NCBI RefSeq assembly: GCF_030463565.1
Contig: NC_134661.1
Span: forward strand, 8,270,542 to 8,334,541
Length of the DNA stretch: 64,000 nt
DNA from: Pelecanus crispus
Taxonomy: Eukaryota; Chordata; Aves; Pelecaniformes; Pelecanidae
Reading direction: 5' to 3'
The notes under the pieces were generated by a model that had not been told where the DNA came from, searched no databases, and saw only the letters and a program-made list of their open reading frames with translations. The translations under genes were made by a program, and so were the position numbers. Shown piece by piece: positions 13,520 to 23,800 of the stretch (its first letter is position 1; the number at the start of each line of letters is the position of its first letter).

Positions 13520-13640
13520 AGATTGCTACTCTGCCCTTGATTGGTTTAGTGGTGGACTTGGTGGTGTGAGGTTAATGGTCGGACTGGATGATCCTAAAGG
13601 TCTTTGCCAACCTCAACGATTCCATGATTCGATGATTCCA
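13520..13640 (+). repeat. CR1 LINE 3' terminal fragment
   Basis: The sequence GGTTTAGTGGTGGACTTGG, then GGTTAATGGTCGGACTGGAT and a terminal CCATGATTCGATGATTC microrepeat is the 3' tail of an avian CR1. It begins inside the spacer (TGCTACTCTGCCC) that precedes the tail in the longer copies at 16.8 and 63.8 kb, so it is a strongly 5'-truncated member of the same subfamily. Confidence 0.85.
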
Positions 13641-13644
13641 AGCT

Positions 13645-16608
13645 GCGCTGAAAACGCTTCTGCAGGATCTGGAGCGAGCCGACAACCATTCTGGCTTTCC
13701 GGGTGGGTGGGTGGTTGGTTTGTTTGGTTTTTTCCCCCAGATATAAATAATTAGAGCTTGATAGAGCATGGGGAAAGATGTTGATGTATCGCTGGCAAAG
13801 GGAAGCACGCCGTATTTCCAAGCGCAGCGGGTTATTTCTCGGTAAGCCCCCCTGCGCTGGGGCGGGCTGCGGGCGCCGGGAAGGGCGCAGCTCGGGGGGC
13901 TGCCTGCACCCTGCCCGGCGCGGGAAGGGCCCTGGGCTCGCTCGGCTGCCTGTTTTGGGGCCGTCAGGGTCGTTGCCTTCGTTTTATCGATGGGATAATG
14001 CTCCTGCTGCACCTTTCGCTGCTGCCGAGGGGGGGTGTTTGCAACCGGAGCAATTGCACATTCAGGGCGAGGATGGCTTCAAAACCTGGACGCAATAAGC
14101 GATGGGGGTGTTTTCACTCGCTTTAGAATTGTATCGGTAATCCGTGGCTACATTATTAATGTAGCATTAAAAGGACTCGAGGCCTCTCAGCACATTCCTA
14201 TTTCAAATAAATAATTACTGGAGCCAAGATAATTTATTAAATTAAATTGAAAAACCCAGGCACACTCTGTTTGCCTTCGAGTAATTTTTCTTTTTTTTTT
14301 TTAACTACCGCGTCCAAAAATACACTGTTATGCACATGGCCATATCCAGAGGCTGCAGACGGGCTGGAATGCCGATGAGGCAGCGGACAGTTTCGGCAGG
14401 ACCTGGAGTCCCCAGCCTGGGTACCACGTCGCTGGGCGAGGTCCCGCTGCTGTTTCACGTCTCCAGGCGAGGAGACAGGCGTACATCTCTGCGTTTGCTT
14501 AAAAGCAAACAGAAGCCCTTATCGTTTTTCACACCCCGGGTACCTTGGCAGAAAGCAAAAGGGATGCGCTGCACATTATGGCGTTTGCATCCCATTTGCC
14601 TTTTCTAGAAAGGAGAGGGGGAGACGAGGAGGAGGCAGGTTGGTTTGATGGCGCTGCCCGCCATCCCCGCAGAAGGGGCTCCCAGCCCAAGCGCGGGGCT
14701 TCACCCGCCGGCTACGGCGGCACGTGGCAGGACGGAGCAGGAGAAGGGCGGTGGCGGGGCGCGTTCTCACCCGAACTCGTCTCACGCCTTCGCTCGCGCC
14801 GGAGTAACGCAACGCTAGCGCGGATGCCGGGATGGATGCGCCATGCAGGACGGCCTAGAAAGCTTTCCGCCCGTAGAGATGTTACAACAAAACCTTGTAC
14901 GCGCTGCTGTTGAATCTCGCCTGTTGGTCGTTTACGAAGTTTCCATCGGTCGGTAATTTTTCATAAAGTGCTTTGATTAAATAAATGACGAGACTGCACG
15001 CACAAAGCGTTGGTTTGCCACTCAAAACCTCCACGATCGTAAGTGCAACATTGAGCGAGCTTTCGGAGGGTCATGCGTGGAAATAACAACTCGTGTAAGT
15101 ACCCCTGGGCAAGGGAAGGGTGCAAAGCTGCTCCGCACCCTTTCCCCCTCCCCGGCCTCTGCATGACTTGTGCGGGGGAAGAGCTTCGTTTCCAGCGCAA
15201 AAATAAGGCCCGCTCGGGGCGGGGGTTGGGTATCCGCGCTTTGCCAAGACGCGCGACAAGTTTGCACGAAATCGGAACCTCAAACGCTGCCAGCGCATAA
15301 AAACAGGAAAGCTATTGCATAATACGGGAAAATGAGATGAAAATCCTTCATACGGCACAGTTACTTCAGAAGCAAGAATAAACAATATTTAAAAATGTAT
15401 AAACACAGATGGCATGTTTTCCTTAAAAAAAATGTTCCGAGAAAAATAAAAGCCTCTTAAAAAGGAATAAAATATGAAAAGGAGGAGAAGTAGGTCAGAA
15501 AGAAGAAGTCAAAGGAAGGGGGGGAAAACCAACAAAATGGAAATCAAAGACAAAGCAGATCCCGCCGGCGCGCGGCTGTGGCGTCGATCCGGGCAGCTTT
15601 CTGCGCAGGTCTGCCGGGGCGACGGTGAACCTCGGGTCCGTCCCAGCACCGCCCCGGCGTCCCGGTGGGCGGAGGGCCGGCAGCGCCGCAGCTGATGCTC
15701 CTTGGGCATCGCTCCAGGCGCTGGCTACGGCGGCTGAGCCCGGGCAGCGTTTCGGGGCGAGGAGGGCCAGAGGCTGCCCGGCTGCGAAGGCAGAGCCGGG
15801 GGTGGAGGTGCCCCTTGCAACTGCCCTGCCCAACGGGGGTCCGAGCCCACCTGCAGGTACCGGGGCGCGGTAAATAAAGGAACCAGGTTTAAATTGCCTG
15901 CTTGCCCAGGAATGGGTGACAAAGGAGAGGGACGTTCGAAAGACTCATTTATTTGCGCCATTAACCGTTTTAATGGCCTCTCTCCAATAACAATCGTTCC
16001 CACGGTGAGAAGAGCAGGTGTTCAAATAATAAGAGTGATTGAGAAGCCTTGGATGGTCATTATTATTAATACCCGTAATAAAAAAGAACCAGGGAGATGT
16101 ACACCCCGTGTGCTCTTTTATACCCTTTTGCGTTCCGGCCTGGCAGCACTTTTCTCTGGGACGTCTCGCGGGAGGTTGGGCAGCAGCAGCGGCCAAGAGG
16201 CGAGATGCCGGCTGCGAAGGGACGGCGTTGAAAGCATGGCAGGGAGTCGCCTGTACCTGCAGCGTGCGTGGGTACCTTCCAGCTGGCCCTACGGGGAACA
16301 CGGGACGCTTTGGGGTTGGTTTTGTCCTGTTTGTTTTCTGCTCCTGCCGTGCCACCCGGGTCAAGGGTGCGTGGTTGCATCGTGCTGAGCGAGCTCTCCT
16401 CGGCGATGGGCAGTGCCGGCTGAAATCACTCAGTTATGAAAATACGTTGCTTGGCCCAGACTTCAGCATTGTGCTCGCCAGGCTGCGTCCGTAAAAGCCG
16501 TGGCGCGGGGCGCGTACGCCCTTTTCTGCGTTGCTTGCTTTGGGTTGCCAGCCCAGAAGCAGCTGTACCGATCGTCGTGTCGTAATAACCAGAGCTGTCC
16601 AGGCAGGT
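13645..16608. other. intergenic, no gene seen
   Basis: No gene found. An AT-rich island at about 14,100-14,310 contains a perfect 8-bp inverted repeat with one central base (CTACATTA, T, TAATGTAG; 14,148-14,164). A second AT-rich island spans about 15,300-15,480. The rest is GC-rich unique sequence. Confidence 0.5.
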
Positions 16609-16611
16609 GGA

Positions 16612-16977
16612 CACAGTGGAGATATTAGGAAAAATTTCTTCACGGAAAGGGTGGTCAAGCATTGGAACAGGCTGCCCAGAGAGGCGGTGGAGTCCCCATC
16701 CCTGGAAGCGTTCAAAAAACGGGCAGATGCGGCACTTTGGGACATGGTTTAGTGGGCACAGTGGTGTTGGGTTGATGGTTGGACTGATGATCTTAGAGAT
16801 CCTTTCCAACCTTAATGATTCCTAGTTTTTACTTTCATTAAAAGATAATCCAACCACTAAGCCAGCAAACATGAAATTAGTTATTACTCTACCCTGAACT
16901 GGTTTAGCGGTGGACTTGGTAGTGTTAGGTTAATGGTTGGACTGGATGATCCTTTCCAACCAAAACGATTCTATGAT
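16612..16977 (+). repeat. CR1 LINE 3' end with double tail
   Basis: The copy starts in the ORF2 C-terminus ([20 protein letters not shown], ending near GACATGGTTTAG). It then has a first tail block, GGTGTTGGGTTGATGGTTGG, ending in CCTTAATGATTCC at about 16,823. An A/T-rich spacer holding CAAACATGAAATTAG follows. A second, similar tail (16,897-16,977) ends in ACGATTCTATGATT. The same order is seen at 63,662-63,928, so the arrangement belongs to a subfamily and is not a local rearrangement. Confidence 0.9.
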
Positions 16978-16979
16978 TG

Positions 16980-17565
16980 GTTGGGAGCTTCCAGGAGCTC
17001 CTTGGGTTTGAGCTTGCGCTTCCCCGCGTGCTACGCAGCAGGAAATTCACACGCAGGAAGTTCACACTCAGAACTTCAAAAGTAGGAAAAAACGGCTTAA
17101 ACATTCGAAGGATGCGCTCGGGTGACAACCAGCCCCCACGTGAGTGGCGTGTCCATGTGAGAAGTGAGCTGAAGTTACTCGTGCCTTCATTTCCCACGCG
17201 GAATAAATACCACGTGTGGCAGTGAATTACCTCACAGGGAAACTTAATTGATTCTGGCCATAAAAATCAAAGTTTGTTTTGCTGGTGTTAATTTAAAACG
17301 ATCGCTACATCTCGGGGAGGAATAAACGCACGCGTACTTTGTCAAAGCAGCGATGAAACTACATCCCCTGGCGAGGTGAGCCCGTACGGGCTCTGCGCTC
17401 TGCCTTTGGGGACCGTACCCGTTACGGAGGGGGTCTCCGAGCAGGAGAGGGGGACATGGCGCTGGGCAGAGAGTAGGAAACTGAGCTGGAGAAATGCAGA
17501 TTTGAAACAACACGCGTCTTCGTAACCGCGGGGGTAATTAAACGCCGGAGCACTTTAACAAAGGA
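16980..17565. other. intergenic, no gene seen
   Basis: Unique sequence between two CR1 loci. It includes a short internal echo, AGGAAATTCACACGCAGGAAG then TTCACAC, at about 17,040-17,070. No gene or motif cluster is evident. Confidence 0.5.
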
Positions 17566-17571
17566 AATGAT

Positions 17572-17795
17572 AAATTCACCGTCCTTTGCTGTCCTCGAGT
17601 GGAGGTTGGACGGGTTCCTGGAAGATAAGCTTTAATTCAAGGATGTTATTGGACTCCGTAGCGCTAACGAAGCCGTAGGATGAGTAACTCCCTCCGCCGG
17701 AGGACCGAGAGGGCGGAATACCCCGACCTGCGTTCAGCAGTAGAGCAGAGGAGACTCGCGGTGGCCCCTCTCGGCCCTGAAGCCTATAAATATTC
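17572..17795 (+). repeat. ancient CR1-type LINE 3' fragment
   Basis: CCTTTGCTGTCCTCGAGTGG, GGTTCCTGGAAGATAAGC and, near the 3' end, GTGGCCCCTCTCGGCCCTG and CCTATAAAT track the 3' region of old sauropsid CR1 elements, which end in TCTATGAAT-type repeats. It is diverged and belongs to a different, older subfamily than the 16.6-kb copy. Confidence 0.65.
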
Positions 17796-17799
17796 ACCC

Positions 17800-20540
17800 T
17801 CCTTGTAATTGTTTCTGCTCGCGCTCAGGTAAAAAACGCCGAAGCGCTCGGCAGCAGATCTTGCTGCCGCTGGAGCCTGTATGGGTTTGGGCACGGGCTG
17901 GGGTGGGCATTGGCGGGGACCCCCTGTTCTGTAAATTGAGGTTTCCCTGCCTCCGGTCTAATTGGCACCGGCGCTTGCTTTCACATATGGATAAGCCCCT
18001 CACCTGCCGTCGGTCTTCCACCCCTCGTGCTCACTTCCTCCTCCTCCTCCTCGTGTCCCAACGCAGGTGGAAGAAGGGGTGCCGTGCGGGATGCTCCTGC
18101 CACCCCCGGGTTTTTGGGTGCGGGGGTTGCCCAGCAGTTCCCGTTCGGGGGGTGAGAGGGCTGGTGGAGCCCCTCCAGGGGCTCGGGGGGCTTTTGGGAG
18201 CGGGCCCACGCCTCGGACCCCGATGGAGAGAGCCGAACCAGTGAGAACTGCAAACGAGCAAGGGCACGTTAATATTAATGAGCCCGGAATAAGCATCGGT
18301 CATATTTAACTAAAACGCGGAGTACGTCTCGGCGGCAATCTGACGGTTTTGCCACCTGCGTGGGACATAAGATATCGGTGGTGTTACAAGTAGGTCCGCG
18401 GCGTGCGAAAGGGCATTTTGCTATTCAGATGGCACAAGACGTGATCTTGTAAAAGGCCAAGATGTAAAACAGACGCCGCTTGCACAGTCTGAGCAGAAAA
18501 GCGTCAGGTTTTCGTTCTGTGTGGGAAGGTAAACGCGATAATCTTTCCCCCTCGCGCTATTTCGGCGGCAGCGCGGCAGCGTGCGCCGTTGTACGAGGGC
18601 ACGCTGCAGGAGGGAAACGGAGGTCTCCTCTGCAGCACGGCTCCCAAAAGCAGCGTGGGGCTACCAGCTTCTTTCTGTCCACCGTGCCTTTAGCTAAAAC
18701 CTGCTCTGTTTACGAGGTGCAGGGTATTTTTTTTTTAAGGCTGGACCCGTGAGCTGACCCCGGGCTTTGCAAGACTGGCTTGCTTATTGTTGCTCGTTAT
18801 GATTCCTCAATTAGAATTTAGCTGGCAGCTCTGGTGATGTGAAAAGCTGCCCTGATATTGGTAGCGGGAGCAAAAGCCTGTTCGTGTCCCACCAGGGATG
18901 GGTCGCAAATGATGACGATGCAGCACCTCCGGTGCCGCTCAACATACGTGTAGCCGTGTCTGTAGGAACGCGTGTAGTAATATGTGACAAACCTTCTAAG
19001 CGCAAATCTTTGATGTTTTAACGCCCCAGAAGCTGAGGGGCTAGCCGCATCTCTTTCATCGCCCGCTCTTTCCGTTTCCGATGAATTAATGTAGAACAGG
19101 TGACCTGGTTTGTAATGTGGCCAAGCGAAAGCGGCAGGATGCATTTATTTGGAAAGCTGGCTCTGCTGGCGTGCTCGCATCGTCCAGCGCTCGCACTGCT
19201 AAAACACCAAACATGCAAAAAAAAGGGTTCAGTGAGCGGGTAAATGCTCCTGTTAAATCGATGTGGCTCCTGGCGTGCTTCAAGGAAAGCTCGTACAGCG
19301 TTTAGAGGGCTTTTAGCCCATTTGCTCGCACTGCTCGGGAGCAATGGAAATATCAGACAGCAGAAATGGAATTGAAAAGGGGGAAATGAAATTTTGGTGT
19401 AGGGGGATTTGTCGAATATCGTTTGGCAATTAACAATAAAAAAGGACGTCTAGCCACGTTTCGACCTTCCCTCTAACAGAGCTCGCAGAGGTGCTGCCGG
19501 TGCTTTCACCCAGGCAGGAGGAAAACCCCTCGCCGAAGGGCTGCAGCCTTTCCTCACCGGTCTGTCTCGCCCACCCATGCCCAGGGATTTTGTGCGGCGA
19601 GCACCCAGGCATCTCCCTCTACAGTGGCATCTGCTCCCGTCCCGCTGGGGTGCTGCTGAGACCCATTTTCTCAGAAGCAAAAGGAGAGAGTAGCCTCGCG
19701 AGGGCTCCCCGATTCCTCGCCCTGTGTTCAGCAGGCTTTTTCCCTTTCTAACCACAAGTCGCTGCTGTATTCACGCGATTAAAGATCGAGTATGCCTCTC
19801 GTGAACTGACAAGCTGGCAGGGGACGGCTTCAGCCGTCGCTGCGGTTCTGGGCCAGCACTTCAGACCCTTCCCCACCGATATTTTCATTAGCAAAGAGCT
19901 TCATGTTTGTAAAGCTCTGCAGTGCCTTCTCTTAGAAGCTGCCACGCCAAGGTAATTACTCGCGCAGCAAGCACCGGGGATGCGCAGACACAGAGCGATT
20001 CAATTACTCGTGTGGCTTTGTCCAGTCGTCGGTAGCACAGCTCGTTTTTTCCCTCTTGACGTTCGTGCCATCGGTTACTGGGATATCACAGCCATCCCTG
20101 CTCTATGCGCGTTTACCTGCTCTGCTACAGGGTTTGCACGTAGCTCTTCAACAGCGAGTTACGTCGCGGTTTCTGCTACTAAACAGACCATTTTAAGAAC
20201 GCTTCCGTTGCATTCACGACCTGCAGCCGTCTTTGCAAGGTGAATTACAGCGCGTTAGCTGGAGGGAGAGAAAAGGCGGCTGTGCCGTGACACCAGCGCC
20301 TAGCACGCGGTAGGCCGTACTTACCCACGTGCAACTTTCAGCCCGTTTCTAAACGGAGGCGTTGCACGAAAGGACTTTGTTAAACGCCCGCGAATGCAGC
20401 AGGCGCACGTACCATCGCCGTGTAACAAAAATAAATTCCCAGGGTGTTTTCCTTCGCCAACCTACGAGGGACCGGCTCACCTCGCAGCCGACGGCAAGCA
20501 GGAAAGAAAGGCTGTATGAAAACACCATCATTGAGCAGAA
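17800..20540. other. intergenic downstream of REXO2, no gene seen
   Basis: This is mostly unique sequence with a short CTC-repeat run at about 18,034-18,050. No open frame resembles a protein. The stretch ends at the presumed 3' end of the REXO2 transcript. Confidence 0.5.
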
Positions 20541-20545
20541 CGGTT

Positions 20546-20551
20546 TTTATT
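20546..20551 (-). terminator. REXO2: REXO2 polyadenylation signal (candidate)
   Basis: AATAAA on the minus strand about 280 bp after the REXO2 stop codon. It is the first canonical hexamer I found downstream in that direction, which makes it the likely 3'-end signal. Confidence 0.5.
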
Positions 20552-20826
20552 GTGTAGTGAAAGACTGCATCTAAAACCAGATGAAGAGGAGTATCAAACA
20601 GCGTGTTTTACCTAGTACGTACAAAGAAAGACGCTGCTGAGGCTCGAGTGTGTTGATTCGTTGCTCAAACAGAAAAGAAGCAGTAACTCAGGCTTCCATC
20701 TGCGTTTTAACAGCTGTTAAGAAACAAGGTAACTGAAGGGTGCAGCTTCTCAAGAGACTGGCAAACAGAAAAGAACCGGGAGACACATCTGGTACGTGCC
20801 ACGGGATGGCACGGTAAGATGAGAAA

Positions 20827-23800
20827 TCAGCTGGCGGTTTTATCGCTTTCTCCGTTCTCTATTAGCTTCCTCTTCTTTTCATCCGTTTTCCTCTTGAAGA
20901 TGCTATCTCTGTAGAACTGAAGTTCTTTGATGCTTTCCCTGATGTCATCGAGCGCTCTGAAAGAGAATTAAGGAGGGTTTCAAAACGCCCGTGCGCACCT
21001 TCAGCCGCATCCGGATTCTGACGCTTCTGAAAAATTCCAGGCTGTAAGAAATCAAACTCTGATACGCACGGATCGCACGCCCCTCAGAAATAGAAACAAC
21101 CCTCGCTAGTCTCGGGTACGGGGAAAGCAATAAAAGTCCACCGGCGCTGACGCGCCAGGGAGTAACGCACGGCTTACTAGTTTATGTCACCGTGGGACAC
21201 GGAAGCTCCTGAAAACCAACAGGTTCTGCAGCTTCGACTATGAAAAGCAATTTGATCCCAGACAACAGAGAGGCGGGCTCTGGAGATCCGCTTCCAGCTC
21301 CCGCTTTGGCCAGTTTGGCCTGCTCAGGAGCAGTAATCGTACTGCGCGTTCCTGCTGCGCAGCGCGCCTGACCCGCGATTTCGATCGAGCCCTCTACGAC
21401 AGTCGTCCCTTCTCGTTTTGTGCCAGAGGCTCCTCTCCTGCCTAGCAGGGCCACGTCAGAGCAGAGAGGCAAAGGTGCAGTGACCCCTCTCCACTGTCGT
21501 TTAGGACAGTCATAGCTCCAAGTACCAAATGGCACCTACAAAAAGTCCACCGCGGACGTTTCAACGCGCGGGCGTCTCGCGCTTTTTTCTGCGTTTACTC
21601 CGCGCAGATGAAAGAGCAAAACGGACGCGCTTACTGCGCATACGGTATACGCTATACATGGACTTATCAAAGCCTACGGACCCCACGGGACCCACCGTCT
21701 CCTCCGTTCGGAAGAACCAGAAAACGTAGCTTTCTAGAAACGTGCCTTAACGTTGCACAGGTTCTCTTCTTCCAAAACCTCGAGGCAACTGCAACTTTTA
21801 GGGAAGCCTTGGATGCTGGCAGGAGCATAACTCAAAATTAAACCCTTCCACAGAAAGGAGAACAAGCTCTCTGGCACGCTAGGAACTTGGGAGATAACCA
21901 CAAACAGAACTCTCATCTCCCCATTTGCAGTCGTCCAATTTTAGCGTCTCTGTGAACAACCCTGCCCAAAACAAGGGCAGATAAAACCCACCGTTAAGCT
22001 ACCGTTCTCACATCCTCTCTCACTGTGACACCTAAGAAGTGCCAGATGGACCTACGCCGCCAAACAAGCATCCTGGCTTGAAGGGTACACAGAGCAATTC
22101 AGAAGAGATAAGGGAACTTCTGATCCTCTGTATTTTAATAACCCGTTTCCCTACACTAACCAGGCTTCAGAGGGGAGAACACAAACGTGTGGCAGGGAGC
22201 AGAAGCACGCAGCCTCCACCGTCGCCTGCATTAGAAGCAGCGTGCCTGGAATTCAAAGGAAGCTCTGTATTCTGCTCGGGAAGAGCGTGGTTCCTGCGTG
22301 ATGAGCCCTGCTCCTTTACAGACAAAAGCAGAAACCTCACCTGTGAGAAGCCGCCTTCTTTGGTGCGAACTCGTACTCTTCCGGATACCAGCGTCTGTAA
22401 GCAGAAAAAAAAGTGCCACTCAAGAAAGGAAACTGGGATTCAAAAAGAAGTCTGGTGGCTGCTGCGGGTTTGTTACAATTGGTGAAAGAATTCCGGTTTC
22501 ACTGGCATCCCCAGAAGCCACGACCCTGGGAGCCAAGTGCTGCGAGCTCCAGAGCAGCCACTCACCGAGCACTTCACGGCTCGTTCCGTGCATCCGCCCC
22601 GAGCGGAACAGATGAGGAACGAGGTGGCTGCGGGCAGCCCTCTCCCAGCAGCCTAAGTTAAGAGGCTTCCCTAGATTACCCTTCATACAACTGCTTAATT
22701 TGGGGAACGGTTACCTGCACAGTTCTTTGACGGTGCTCACATCAACGATCCTGTAATGAAGGTGCCTCATGAACTGAGGCATGTATTTGTCAAGGAATTT
22801 CTTATCTGCGTGAACTGAGTTACCTACAAAGACACAAACGGAGATGTTTCTTCAAAGACGCGACAAAGCTACTACGAGCGACATCGAAATGAGAAGCAGG
22901 CTACGCGAGCTGGGGAAAAGATCATAGGGTATGAAAAGCTATTGGCAAGCAGCTCATTTATCCCATTTTCTAAAGATGCTTGTAAAGGTTTGTCGGGTTT
23001 TCGTTGCAGGATCACACGCGGTTTAAATACGTAATCCCTCTATTAAGTTCTTCGGTTACTGCTCCTACAATTCCCGTCACGCAGATAAGTATCAAAGTAC
23101 TATGCACGCATTGGGTTTTCCGCCACGTGAAAGCGGGCCTTGGGATTAATTTTGCTTAGCACCAGGCCCAAGACCGTATGTGAACGTCCTGAACGCAGCT
23201 CCAGGTAGCGGGACATTCGGCAGGTTCATGTTTGGCGTTTGGTTCAATACACAGCAAGGAAAACATGCCGTCGGGTTTGCCGCACGGATTTTACGCTTGC
23301 AGATTGCCCTCGGCGGTTAAGCTGCCCCCCCCAATTATAACTGTACACAGAAACATTAATGCAAAAGAGAAGCGAAGTCTCCCGCAGTAATGACGTGCAA
23401 GATTTGCTTTAGGGAATCTGCAGAACGGGTGACGCCGTTACTGAACCTCTCCTTACTAAACAGGTTTTGATTCACGTGCTAGATCTCAGCACAGAAAACT
23501 AAAGCATCCCCGCCACGTGCATCAGCGGGCCTTTCGGCACCCAGCTGGGAGCTGCAGGAGGGATAATGTTGTCGTTATTAAGAAAGAATGTGCTTTACCT
23601 GCAAGGGGGCAGAGACCCGGGGGTGTCTGTTGTCGGACAAAGGACAGAAACTCGTACTCCGCTTGCTGCAGTGAAATTTTACTCTCCTTCACAGCCTTAG
23701 TAAGGCCAGACTGCAAAAAAAAGAGCCATCCGTCACAAATCAGGAAGACACTGCCATGAAAGACACTTCCAGAAGTGCTCAACGGCAAAAGGTCAGCCCT

